64,000 nucleotides of DNA, taken from assembly GCF_015223055.1 (NCBI RefSeq), contig NZ_JADFBX010000002.1, forward strand, positions 372,001-436,000, given 5' to 3'. The notes under the pieces were generated by a model. It searched no databases. It saw only the letters and a list, made by a program, of their open reading frames with translations, and was not told the origin of the DNA. Shown here piece by piece: positions 15,686-24,205 of this stretch. The DNA is from Pedobacter sp. MC2016-24 (GTDB lineage: Bacteria; Bacteroidota; Bacteroidia; Sphingobacteriales; Sphingobacteriaceae). Positions within the stretch are counted from its first letter, which is position 1; each line of letters opens with the position of its first letter. A program made the position numbers and the translations under genes.

Positions 15686-18600
15686 ATGCTGAAAACAACA
15701 TTTAAGTACTGCGGCGGCAAAATCATGCCGCTATTAGCGATTCTCTCTCTCTTTTTCTTTCAGGCTGCTTACGCTCAGGAAAGCGTAAATGTAACTGGCA
15801 AGGTTACAGATGAAAAGGGCTTGCCGATGCCTGCAGTGTCTGTAAAGGTGAAAGGGACAACACAAGCTGTTGCAACCGACGGTAACGGTCAGTACGCCAT
15901 TAAGACTACTGTGGGAGCAACCTTGGTTTATCAATATTTAAGCTATGCTACGCAAGAAATTCCCGTGCTTAAATCCGGCCCCATCAACGTGAAACTGGCT
16001 GAGGAGAATAACAAGCTGGACGAAGTTGTTGTGATTGGTTACGGAACTCAGAAAAAATCGAATGTTACCGGAGCCATGGCTACTTTTAAGGCCGATCAGC
16101 TGGAAGAACGTCCGATTGTGCGTGTTGACCAGGCTTTGGTTGGGCAAATGGCCGGTGTTTCTGTAAAACAAACTAATGGAACTCCAGGTAAAGGATTTAC
16201 CGTGCAGGTGAGGGGGACAAATTCCATATCAGCAGGTGCTGAACCTTTATATGTCTTGGATGGTTTCCCTTTGGGTGGTGATATCGTGAATGGTTCTGGT
16301 AACTTTGCTACGGGAAATCCTTTAGATAACATCAATCCGAACGATATTGAATCTATTCAGGTATTGAAAGATGCTTCTGCAGCTGCAATTTACGGGTCAC
16401 GTGCAGCAAACGGAGTGGTCTTAATTACCACAAAAAGAGGTAAAACTGGTAAACCTAGCATTACCTTGAATACCTATGCTGGTACCGTACAGCGCAGTAA
16501 AAAACTCGACATGCTAAATGGTGCGGAATGGATCGACCGGGCTACAGAAATGATCAATGCCCAATGGGTGGCCTCTGGCGCTGGCAGAACGGCCAGTCAG
16601 ACTACCGAACAGCGTCGCACCATATTGGGATTAGCTGCAGGACAAATTAACGCTGGTTTTATGCTGGACGACCGTTGGGCTCAGCCTAATTATGGTGGTT
16701 TAAAAGTGATCGACTGGCAGGATGAAACCTTTAGAACAGGTATTACCCAAAATTATCAGTTGAGTGCCAGTGGTGCAACTGACATTGTAAACTATTATAT
16801 TTCCGGTAACTATGTCAATCAGGATGGTATAGTGAAAGGGGTGGGTTACGAGGCTTACTCAGCGAGGGCTAATGTCGAAGTAAAGGCTAATGATAAATTG
16901 AAATTTGGTTTAAACATTACGCCTACTTATTCCATTACTAATGATCCGGGTGTAGAAGGAAAAGATAATATTCTACACCAGTTGCTGTCTATGTCTCCAA
17001 TACAGGAAAACGAAGCCGGAGGTGTAAATGTATTTAATAATGCGCAATATATCTGGGGTGTTTCTACCAATGATCCACTGGCTAAATTGACTTACAATAT
17101 TGGTACCACTAAAAAATTCAGGACATTAGGTACCATTTATGCATCTTATGATATTTTAAAAGACCTGACCTTTAAAACAACAGTTAACTTAGACAATACA
17201 GATAACTCTTCAAAAAGTTATGTGCCCTATACCATTACTGGTTCTTTAAGCACGCGTACTACCACACCTAACCTGGGTACTTCTGGTTCATACAACACCT
17301 ATAGAAAAAGGACTTTTGTAAATGAGAATACTTTGTCTTATAACAAGGTGATCAATAAAGATCATGATTTATCAATCTTATTGGGGCAGGCCTACAACTC
17401 TTTTAAATTAGAAAGTAGCTCGATGTCATCTGTAGGTGGTTTTGGTGTAAGTGGTATTACTACTTTAAATGCTGCTGCAAATATTGCTGCGAGTACCTAT
17501 GAAGGTTTGAATAACCTGGTTTCCTTTTTCGGACGTGCTCAATACGCGTATAAAAGTAAATACTTGTTGTCGGCCAGTATGAGGCGAGATGGTTCGTCCC
17601 GCTTTGGTTATACTAATAAGTATGGCTGGTTCCCTTCTGCATCAGCAGGATGGAGAATTTCTGAGGAGGGCTTCATGAAAGCGATACCACAAATTAGTGA
17701 TTTGAAATTGCGGGTGAGTTACGGCGTTGCGGGTAATTACAGTATTGGAGATTATAGTGCATTGGGCCTATTGGGAGCTAGCAACTATACCTTCAACAAT
17801 GTTGTCGCTTTTGGTCAGGCATTGGGTAATCTGGCTAATCCCAATTTAGGATGGGAAAAATCTAAAACAAAAAGTATTGGTTTAGATTATGGTTTGTTTG
17901 ACAACCGCATTACCGGATCTGTAGATTATTATAGTAAAGTGAGTAGCGACTTGTTGTTAAACGTTCCAATTGCAGCTATAACCGCGTTTCCAACGCAATT
18001 GAGTAATACTGGGAGTGTAAGTAATAAAGGATTAGAATTTGAATTGACTACCCGTAACTTAACTGGCGATTTTCAATGGACAACATCTTTAAATGCCAGT
18101 CATAACGCCAATAAATTAATTTCATTGGCTCCTGGTCAGGATCAGATTTTAATTCCTTCCAGTTTCGATATTTCGCATAGCATTTTAAAAGTTGGCTTGC
18201 CCATGTATAGCATTTATGTGGTTCAACAAGATGGAATTTTGACTGCTCAGGATATCGCCAATAAAGCAGCCCTATTTGGTAGTCAGACGGTTGGTGATCC
18301 AAAATATGTAGATTTCAATGGCGATGGTGTGATTGACGCCAATGACCGTCAGATTTTAGGTAAACCAAATCCGACCTGGACTTATGGTATGACCAATACT
18401 TTTAAATACAAAGGATTTGACCTGAGCGTACTTGTTCAAGGCCAGACTGGTGGTTCTATTTACTCCCTACTTGGTCGTGCTTTAGGTAGAACCGGACAAG
18501 GTGTGCCAGACAATGCTTTAGGTTTTTACAGAGATCGCTGGCGTTCAGAAGCTGACCCGGGTGCTGGAGAAGTAGGTAAAGCGTATTCAACTTTCGGACG

Positions 18601-18883
18601 TATTAAAAATACCGACTGGTTATATTCTTCTAACTATTTCCGCGTGCGCAATATTACACTGGGTTATGACTTAGGTAAACAATTCAAAACTAAAGCCATC
18701 AAAGGTGCAAGAGTTTACATGACAGCAGAAAATTTCTTTGGACACGACAGCTATAAAGGAGGGTTCAATCCAGAGGCAACCAATACAAACCTGAGTGGTA
18801 GTACTGAATTCCCGGAAGCAGGAGATTATGGTGGGTTGCCTTTGCCTAAATCTTTAATCCTGGGATTGAACTTTACATTTTAA
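15686..18883 (+). CDS. SusC/RagA family TonB-linked outer membrane protein
   Basis: The 1065-residue protein is the outer-membrane channel of a glycan uptake complex. It has a signal peptide (to about residue 31, AAYAQES), a CarboxypepD_reg-like domain (about 33-110), the SusC box LDEVVVIGYGTQKKSNVTGA (about 115-134), a plug with QVRGTNSISAGAEPLYVLDGFPLGG and IESIQVLKDASAAAIYGSRAANGVVLITTKRG, and a long barrel ending in LILGLNFTF. The SusD partner starts 31 nt downstream, and a GH106-type rhamnosidase follows. A -7-like TATTTTTG (15600-15607) lies 78 nt upstream, with no clear -33 partner. No hybrid two-component or ECF regulator is next to it. Confidence 0.96.
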   Translation: MLKTTFKYCGGKIMPLLAILSLFFFQAAYAQESVNVTGKVTDEKGLPMPAVSVKVKGTTQAVATDGNGQYAIKTTVGATLVYQYLSYATQEIPVLKSGPINVKLAEENNKLDEVVVIGYGTQKKSNVTGAMATFKADQLEERPIVRVDQALVGQMAGVSVKQTNGTPGKGFTVQVRGTNSISAGAEPLYVLDGFPLGGDIVNGSGNFATGNPLDNINPNDIESIQVLKDASAAAIYGSRAANGVVLITTKRGKTGKPSITLNTYAGTVQRSKKLDMLNGAEWIDRATEMINAQWVASGAGRTASQTTEQRRTILGLAAGQINAGFMLDDRWAQPNYGGLKVIDWQDETFRTGITQNYQLSASGATDIVNYYISGNYVNQDGIVKGVGYEAYSARANVEVKANDKLKFGLNITPTYSITNDPGVEGKDNILHQLLSMSPIQENEAGGVNVFNNAQYIWGVSTNDPLAKLTYNIGTTKKFRTLGTIYASYDILKDLTFKTTVNLDNTDNSSKSYVPYTITGSLSTRTTTPNLGTSGSYNTYRKRTFVNENTLSYNKVINKDHDLSILLGQAYNSFKLESSSMSSVGGFGVSGITTLNAAANIAASTYEGLNNLVSFFGRAQYAYKSKYLLSASMRRDGSSRFGYTNKYGWFPSASAGWRISEEGFMKAIPQISDLKLRVSYGVAGNYSIGDYSALGLLGASNYTFNNVVAFGQALGNLANPNLGWEKSKTKSIGLDYGLFDNRITGSVDYYSKVSSDLLLNVPIAAITAFPTQLSNTGSVSNKGLEFELTTRNLTGDFQWTTSLNASHNANKLISLAPGQDQILIPSSFDISHSILKVGLPMYSIYVVQQDGILTAQDIANKAALFGSQTVGDPKYVDFNGDGVIDANDRQILGKPNPTWTYGMTNTFKYKGFDLSVLVQGQTGGSIYSLLGRALGRTGQGVPDNALGFYRDRWRSEADPGAGEVGKAYSTFGRIKNTDWLYSSNYFRVRNITLGYDLGKQFKTKAIKGARVYMTAENFFGHDSYKGGFNPEATNTNLSGSTEFPEAGDYGGLPLPKSLILGLNFTF

Positions 18884-18914
18884 CACGTAGTCATCAACAT
18901 TAAATCATAAAGAG

Positions 18915-20423
18915 ATGAAAAAAATACTATATACCTTATTGGGAGCTGCGATATTCACTGTCTCTTGTAAAAAAGAACTGAATCAACAATCCATATCTAA
19001 CAATACCATAGATACTTATTTTACTACGCCAAACGATTTTTTACAAGGGAACAATGCCATTTATAACGACCTGCGTACTTTCCCGGATCGGTTGATGAAT
19101 TTATCAGAGACCCGTTCAGACAATTTATATGCAGCCTCGGAAGGTGGTGTACGCGATTGGGAAGGTATCAACAGTTTCCAAAAAACGATTGCTGCGAATG
19201 CCAGCATAGAAGAGGCTTGGGCAAAAGATTTCAACGGAATCATGAGGGCCAATACCATGATTGAACAACTTGTAAAAAATGGCAGTATTTTACCTGATGA
19301 TTTGACTAGAAAACGTTATGAGGCACAGGCTAAATTTTTAAGGGCTTTTTATTATTTTGACCTGGTACGTACTTATGGTAAAGTGCCGTTAACAGATCAC
19401 GCCGTACTTGCTGCCGAAGCTTTAACTATCCCAAGAAGTCCTGTTGCTGATGTTTATCAACTGATCATTTCCGATTTGAAATTTGCAGGTGACAATTTAC
19501 CGATGGCATCTGAATATGCAGTTGCAGATAAAGGCCGGGCGACCAAATATGCCGCAAAATCATTACTGGCCCTGGTTTATATGACACGTTCTTCGCCAAC
19601 CTATGGCATTGAAGGCCCGGGATTGGGATTAAACGAATGGGACCAGGCAGTTACTTTGTTAAATGAAGTGATCAGCAGCAACCAATATTCTTTTATCGAT
19701 AATTACAGCAGCATCTTTGGATATGCCAATGAAAACAACAAAGAAGTGGTTTTTAACGTAGAATATGCTACTGGTTTTAACCCACAAGTAGGTGCAACTT
19801 TTCCATGGGTACTGGTACCTGATGGTTATTTCCAGTCTCTAGGCATTGCCACTCAGGGTGGATTGCAAATACGCCCGGTATCTAACAACTTGTTAAATTC
19901 TTTTGAGGCTAATGATATCCGGAAAACTTTTGCAATTAAGACTGGCTATACCATTCCTAAAGGCGCTACCGAAACCCAGTCCTTTATTGTAAAATATGTA
20001 GATGTAACTAAGGTTCCGGCATCAAGAACAGATTGGCCGATCAACTTCATCGTGATCCGCTACACCGATGTGTTGTTGATGAAAGCAGAGTGTGTATTGC
20101 ATGGCGCTGCGGGCTCAACGGCTACGGATGTGGATGCTGTGGTGAACAAGGTACGTGTAAGAGCCGGCTTAGCAGGCAATAAAAGCAATGTAACCCTTGC
20201 TCAGTTGATGGAAGAACGCAGAAAAGAATTTGTGGGTGAAGGTTTGCGCTGGCATGACCTGGTACGTAGTGGGCAGATCGAAACCATTATGCCTGCCTGG
20301 ATCACTGCAGACGACGTGAAACACCAGATGCAGCCCTTCAATAAAAACTACATCATCTATCCGGTTCCACAAAGTCAGCTTGACGTTAAAGTAGGCTTAT
20401 ACTCCCAAAATGCCGGATATTAA
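18915..20423 (+). CDS. SusD/RagB family nutrient-binding lipoprotein
   Basis: The 502-residue surface lipoprotein forms the lid of the SusC channel and binds the glycan. The signal ends at Cys18 (FTVSCKKELNQQ). The N-terminal TPR-like core (about 25-310) contains RYEAQAKFLRAFYYFDLVRTYGKVPLTD, and the C-terminal part holds NFIVIRYTDVLLMKAECVLHGA, EERRKEFVGEGLRWHDLVRSG and NYIIYPVPQSQLDVK, all standard SusD landmarks. It is directly downstream of SusC and followed by a hairpin before the glycosidase. The bound sugar is inferred from the neighbour to be rhamnose-containing. Confidence 0.96.
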   Translation: MKKILYTLLGAAIFTVSCKKELNQQSISNNTIDTYFTTPNDFLQGNNAIYNDLRTFPDRLMNLSETRSDNLYAASEGGVRDWEGINSFQKTIAANASIEEAWAKDFNGIMRANTMIEQLVKNGSILPDDLTRKRYEAQAKFLRAFYYFDLVRTYGKVPLTDHAVLAAEALTIPRSPVADVYQLIISDLKFAGDNLPMASEYAVADKGRATKYAAKSLLALVYMTRSSPTYGIEGPGLGLNEWDQAVTLLNEVISSNQYSFIDNYSSIFGYANENNKEVVFNVEYATGFNPQVGATFPWVLVPDGYFQSLGIATQGGLQIRPVSNNLLNSFEANDIRKTFAIKTGYTIPKGATETQSFIVKYVDVTKVPASRTDWPINFIVIRYTDVLLMKAECVLHGAAGSTATDVDAVVNKVRVRAGLAGNKSNVTLAQLMEERRKEFVGEGLRWHDLVRSGQIETIMPAWITADDVKHQMQPFNKNYIIYPVPQSQLDVKVGLYSQNAGY

Positions 20424-20452
20424 GATGAACCGATCTTTCAATTAAATACAAG

Positions 20453-20482
20453 AGCCTGTGCAAATTCCTATTTGTACAGGCT
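20453..20482 (+). terminator. Hairpin after susD-like gene
   Basis: AGCCTGTGCAAAT (20453-20465) pairs with ATTTGTACAGGCT (20470-20482) with one mismatch and a 4-nt loop, followed by TATTTGCTTTT. It probably reduces or ends transcription between the SusCD pair and the glycosidase gene. Confidence 0.65.
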
Positions 20483-20542
20483 TATTTGCTTTTAAAAAAA
20501 CGCTTTCAATACAACCGTCACAAATAAACCAAATTATAAACT

Positions 20543-23419
20543 ATGAACAAACGATTACAACAAGCTTTTGTTGCGGCGTTTCTAAGCGCCTCTGTTCTGA
20601 ATTCCGATGTATCGGCACAAATTAGTAAACCAAAATGGCCACAAATTACCCAACAGAATAAACCCTGGGCACGCTGGTGGTGGCAGGGAAGTGCCGTTAG
20701 CCCTAAAGGCTTAACCTGGATGATGGAGGAATATCAGAAAGTAGGATTGGGCGGATTAGAGATCACCCCCATTTACGGCGTGAAAGGTTCCGAAAAGCAA
20801 TTCATTGATTTCCTCTCCCCAAAATGGGTTGATATGCTTAAATTCACCTTATCTGAAGGACAAAGATTAGGTTTGGGGATTGATATGGCTATGGCCTCTG
20901 GATGGCCCTTTGGCGGTCCCTGGGTTACCAATGAAGATGCCAGTAAATACGTAGCACATAAAATCTATCAACTCAAATCCGGAGCACAGCTCACTGAAAA
21001 AATTGAATTCATTCAGGCGCCAATTGTTCGGGTAGAAGGAGAGAAGATCGATATTTCTAAATTGAAAGAGCCTATCGCATCCAATCCCAATCTTCAACTG
21101 CATGCCTTCGACCAGGTGCGTTTTCAAAAACCATTACCTCTTCAGGCTTTAATCGCTTATTCGGATCAAGGCTCGAAATTAGACTTGACCACTAAAGTTA
21201 CTGCAGATGGCAAACTCAATTGGAAAGCACCAGCAGGAAACTGGACTTTATATGCTGTTTTTGAAGGCTGGCATGGCAAGATGGTAGAGCGTGCCGGACC
21301 GGGGGGGGAAGGCTATGCCATCGACCATTTTTCACACCAGGCAACCAGCAATTACCTGAAACACTTTGATGAAGCTTTTAAAGGCAGTGACCTGAGTAAA
21401 ATCCGTTCATTCTTTAATGATTCTTATGAAGTTGATGATGCCAGCGGTGAGGCCAGCTGGACACCCCTGTTTTTTGAAGAATTTAGAAAACGCAGGGGTT
21501 ATGAGCTGAAAGATTACCTGCCAGCATTGTTTGGTAAAATGGAAAGCGACCTGGATAAACGTGTACTATGCGATTACCGCGAAACCATTTCCGATCTGTT
21601 ACTCGATAATTATACCAAAACATGGCATTCCTGGGCTAAAGACCGGGGTGCTTTGATCCGGAACCAGGCACATGGCTCACCAGCCAATATTCTGGATCTT
21701 TATGCGGCTACCGATATTCCGGAAATCGAGGGAACCGATATTTTTAGAATTAAGTTTGCCTCTTCCGCAGCCAATGTTACCGGTAAAGCGTTGATCTCGT
21801 CTGAGTCAGCAACCTGGGAAAACGAGCATTTTCTCTCTAAACTGGGCGATGTAAAAAAACGCATGGACATATTTTTGCTGGGTGGGGTAAACCATACCTT
21901 TTACCACGGTGTGAATTATACGCCACAGGAAGCGGCCTGGCCAGGCTGGTTGTTCTACGCTGCCGTGCATTTTACGCCAAATAATACTTTTTGGGCGGAC
22001 TTTGCCAAGTTGAACAATTACGTGGCGCATGTACAGTCTTTCATGCAACAAGGAAAACCAAATAATGATGTTTTGCTGTATCTGCCTATTTACGATACTT
22101 TTTCTAAGCCTGGAAAATCGCTTTTACAGCACTTTGATGGTATAGATCATGGATTTAAAGGCACTGTGTTGGAAGAAGGAGCTGCTGCCTTGCAAAGCAA
22201 AGGCTATGGCTTCGATTTTATCTCAGATCGCCAGATTTTGCAAACTTCCTCACAAGATAAATTGATTGCTACTGGTGGTATAACTTACCAGACCGTCGTG
22301 GTTCCCGCACCTGAATATATTCCGCTCGAAACTTTTCAAAAACTGTTTGAATTGGCTAAAGATGGAGCCAACATCATCTTATTTAAAAAAGCACCGAAGG
22401 ATATTTCTGGATTAAGAGATTTGGAGCAGCGTAGAAAGACTTTTAATGCGATGCTGGCTCAACTTACATTTAACGACACACAGGTTAGCGGCGTAAAACG
22501 TGCTGCTATTGGAAAGGGTGCATTTGTGCTAAGCGATGACATGGATAAAGCCCTGAGCTTTGCTGGCGTAGCGAGAGAAACTATGGTAGATCAGGGTTTC
22601 GAAGTCACCAGACGGAAATATGATAAAGGCATGAATTACTTCGTCGTAAACAGCACTGGAAAGGCTATTGATGGCTGGATCAGCATCCAAGCAGCAGCCA
22701 GATCTGTAGCCGTGTTTAACCCGATGACCGAGCAAACGGGTTACGCATCTGTGTTAAACAACAGTGATGGAGGAACCAAAGTTTATGTACAGCTCTCTCC
22801 TGGCGAGAGTTGTATTCTTCAGACTTCATCTGAGCAGCAGCAAGGTTCTGTTTATCCATATGCAAAAATGGTCACTAAACCACAGGAAGTTAAAGGTACC
22901 TGGGATGTGCAGTTCATCAAAGGTGGACCTGTACTCCCTGCCTCAACTAAAACCACTAAACTGAGTTCCTGGACAGAATTTAATGATCCCAATGCCAAAA
23001 ACTTCTCTGGCACAGCTAAATATACCATTTCGGTTAAAAAGCCGGTTGGCAAGGTTGACGCCTGGCAACTTGACCTGGGTAATGCACAGGAAAGTGTGAA
23101 TGTCAGGTTAAATGGCAAAGTGATCGGTACAGCAATCGGACCAGAATATAAATTTGAAATCCCGGCAGAGCTGTTTGGCGAAGAAAATATCCTTGAAGTA
23201 GAAGTTTCGAACTCCATGGCCAACCGCATCATTTACATGGATCAGAACCATATGCCATGGAAAAAGTTTTATAACATCAATATGCCTGCCCATTTGCCGG
23301 AAAACCGTGGTACAGATGGTAAATTCTCAGCAGAAAAGTGGAGCCCTAAAGCATCCGGATTAACCAGCCCGGTTACTTTAACAGGTATCAAATATACGAA
23401 TCCACAGGTATTGCCTTAA
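20543..23419 (+). CDS. GH106-type alpha-L-rhamnosidase, secreted
   Basis: The 958-residue secreted glycoside hydrolase has a signal peptide ending near VSAQ (about residue 28). The N-terminal block KPWARWWWQGSAVS, then MEEYQKVGLGGLEITPIYGVKG and DMAMASGWPFGGPWV, is typical of the GH106 (Glyco_hydro_106) alpha-L-rhamnosidase family. Later segments (SFFNDSYEVDDASGEASWTP, LISSESATWENEHF) probably hold active-site acids. The C-terminal region (about 770-930; DLGNAQESVNVRLNGKVIGTA) is a GH2-like sugar-binding jelly roll. Together with SusC/SusD it makes a small locus for a rhamnose-bearing polysaccharide such as rhamnogalacturonan, or a plant glycoside. The exact linkage cannot be read from sequence. 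Confidence 0.88.
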   Translation: MNKRLQQAFVAAFLSASVLNSDVSAQISKPKWPQITQQNKPWARWWWQGSAVSPKGLTWMMEEYQKVGLGGLEITPIYGVKGSEKQFIDFLSPKWVDMLKFTLSEGQRLGLGIDMAMASGWPFGGPWVTNEDASKYVAHKIYQLKSGAQLTEKIEFIQAPIVRVEGEKIDISKLKEPIASNPNLQLHAFDQVRFQKPLPLQALIAYSDQGSKLDLTTKVTADGKLNWKAPAGNWTLYAVFEGWHGKMVERAGPGGEGYAIDHFSHQATSNYLKHFDEAFKGSDLSKIRSFFNDSYEVDDASGEASWTPLFFEEFRKRRGYELKDYLPALFGKMESDLDKRVLCDYRETISDLLLDNYTKTWHSWAKDRGALIRNQAHGSPANILDLYAATDIPEIEGTDIFRIKFASSAANVTGKALISSESATWENEHFLSKLGDVKKRMDIFLLGGVNHTFYHGVNYTPQEAAWPGWLFYAAVHFTPNNTFWADFAKLNNYVAHVQSFMQQGKPNNDVLLYLPIYDTFSKPGKSLLQHFDGIDHGFKGTVLEEGAAALQSKGYGFDFISDRQILQTSSQDKLIATGGITYQTVVVPAPEYIPLETFQKLFELAKDGANIILFKKAPKDISGLRDLEQRRKTFNAMLAQLTFNDTQVSGVKRAAIGKGAFVLSDDMDKALSFAGVARETMVDQGFEVTRRKYDKGMNYFVVNSTGKAIDGWISIQAAARSVAVFNPMTEQTGYASVLNNSDGGTKVYVQLSPGESCILQTSSEQQQGSVYPYAKMVTKPQEVKGTWDVQFIKGGPVLPASTKTTKLSSWTEFNDPNAKNFSGTAKYTISVKKPVGKVDAWQLDLGNAQESVNVRLNGKVIGTAIGPEYKFEIPAELFGEENILEVEVSNSMANRIIYMDQNHMPWKKFYNINMPAHLPENRGTDGKFSAEKWSPKASGLTSPVTLTGIKYTNPQVLP

Positions 23420-23431
23420 TTGCAATGCGAA

Positions 23432-23469
23432 TGCAGGTAGCTTAGCGTTTAACGTATAAGCTGCCTGCA
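23432..23469. terminator. Hairpin between convergent glycosidase and dtxR genes
   Basis: GCAGGTAGCTTA (23433-23444) pairs with TAAGCTGCCTGC (23457-23468) with one T-G wobble and a 12-nt loop. It overlaps the 3' end of the regulator gene. No strong T-run follows on either strand. Confidence 0.4.
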
Positions 23470-24104
23470 AATTTCATAGAAACGCTCCGGTTAGGGGCGT
23501 TTTCTATTTGAATATTTAAGGAGCCGTCAAAATCAATCAACTCCAATACTTTAATATTGGTGCCAATAGTGATGTTTAGTTTCTCCAGGTATTGTAAAAA
23601 TAACGTCGAAGTATCTTTTACAGCCGTAACTTTACCCGTTTCTCCTGCTGTAAGTTCTGATAATAAAGTTTTTTCAAAAGAAGGCATTTCCCCGTTGGCT
23701 TTAGGAATGGGGTCACCGTGCGGGTCAAATTCTGGAAAGCCCAAAAACTCATCTAACTTATTAACTAGTTTTGGCGACTGTATGTGCTCCAGCTGTTCGG
23801 CCACTTCATGTACTTCATCCCAACTGAAATCAAGCTTTTCGTATAAAAAGGTTTCCCATAGCCGATGTTTCCTCAAAATCGTAATCCCGTTTTTCTTGCC
23901 CTCTTCGGTCAGTAAAATCTTACCATATTTTTGGTAAGTCACCAGGTTTTTTTCTTTTAGCTTTTTTAGCATGTCAGTTGCTGTAGCTGGTTTTACCCCC
24001 AAATGTGCTGCCATTTCGTTGGTACCAGCCTCTGGACGTGTTTCATTTTGAAAGCTCAGCATCAATAAGGCCTTTAAATAGTTTTCTTCAGTATAAGATA
24101 GCAT
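23442..24104 (-). CDS. DtxR/MntR-type metal-dependent transcriptional regulator
   Basis: This metalloregulator has 220 residues from the ATG at 24104 (MLSYTEENYLKALLMLSF); a longer start at 24134 adds ten residues that do not fit the family. The N-terminal winged HTH (about 1-62; NEMAAHLGVKPATATDMLKKLKEKNLVTYQKYGKI) is followed by the metal-binding dimerisation domain (about 65-135; RKHRLWETFLYEKLDFSWDEVHEVAEQLEHIQSPKL) with the Glu/His ligands of DtxR proteins, and a C-terminal FeoA/SH3-like domain (about 150-218). It probably senses Fe(II) or Mn(II). It is divergent from a TonB receptor, and the shared region has two dyads that look like its operators. A -7 box lies 4 nt before the ATG. Confidence 0.92.
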   Translation of the reverse strand: MLSYTEENYLKALLMLSFQNETRPEAGTNEMAAHLGVKPATATDMLKKLKEKNLVTYQKYGKILLTEEGKKNGITILRKHRLWETFLYEKLDFSWDEVHEVAEQLEHIQSPKLVNKLDEFLGFPEFDPHGDPIPKANGEMPSFEKTLLSELTAGETGKVTAVKDTSTLFLQYLEKLNITIGTNIKVLELIDFDGSLNIQIENAPNRSVSMKFAGSLYVKR

Positions 24105-24108
24105 GTCG

Positions 24109-24116
24109 CAAATATA
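24109..24116 (-). promoter_or_regulatory. -7 element adjacent to dtxR-type gene start
   Basis: On the minus strand this reads TATATTTG, a full match to TAnnTTTG, ending 4 nt before the ATG. A TTTG (24135 to 24132) lies 15 nt upstream, closer than usual. Initiation here would give a leaderless message. Confidence 0.45.
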
Positions 24117-24140
24117 AGAAATAATAAATATCAAATTATA

Positions 24141-24172
24141 TTTGTTAGGTAAGTCTAACTTTTATAGTTTTG
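24141..24172 (+). promoter_or_regulatory. Promoter of TonB receptor gene
   Basis: TTTG (24141-24144), 20 nt, TAGTTTTG (24165-24172) matches the Bacteroidota consensus. It drives the receptor that starts at 24206. The spacer is almost filled by an operator-like dyad. Confidence 0.7.
24144..24159. promoter_or_regulatory. DtxR/MntR-like operator 1
   Basis: GTTAGGTAAGTCTAAC has perfect 5-bp outer arms (GTTAG/CTAAC) and resembles the DtxR-family half-site TTAGG...CTAA. It sits between the -33 and -7 elements, an ideal place for metal-dependent repression. Confidence 0.6.
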
Positions 24173-24189
24173 CATTGTTGTTAATTGAA

Positions 24190-24202
24190 TTAGACAGACT
24201 AA
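24190..24202. promoter_or_regulatory. DtxR/MntR-like operator 2
   Basis: TTAGACAGACTAA is a TTAG-N5-CTAA dyad located just before the receptor ATG, with the same half-sites as operator 1 (TTAG...CTAA). It may be a second repressor site in the 5' untranslated region. Confidence 0.5.
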
Positions 24203-24205
24203 AAT

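Noticed and set aside
23478..23506. Hairpin GAAACGCTCC/GGGGCGTTTTC as a terminator
   Set aside because: It lies inside the dtxR-type coding region and its pairing follows from codons for the conserved C-terminus.
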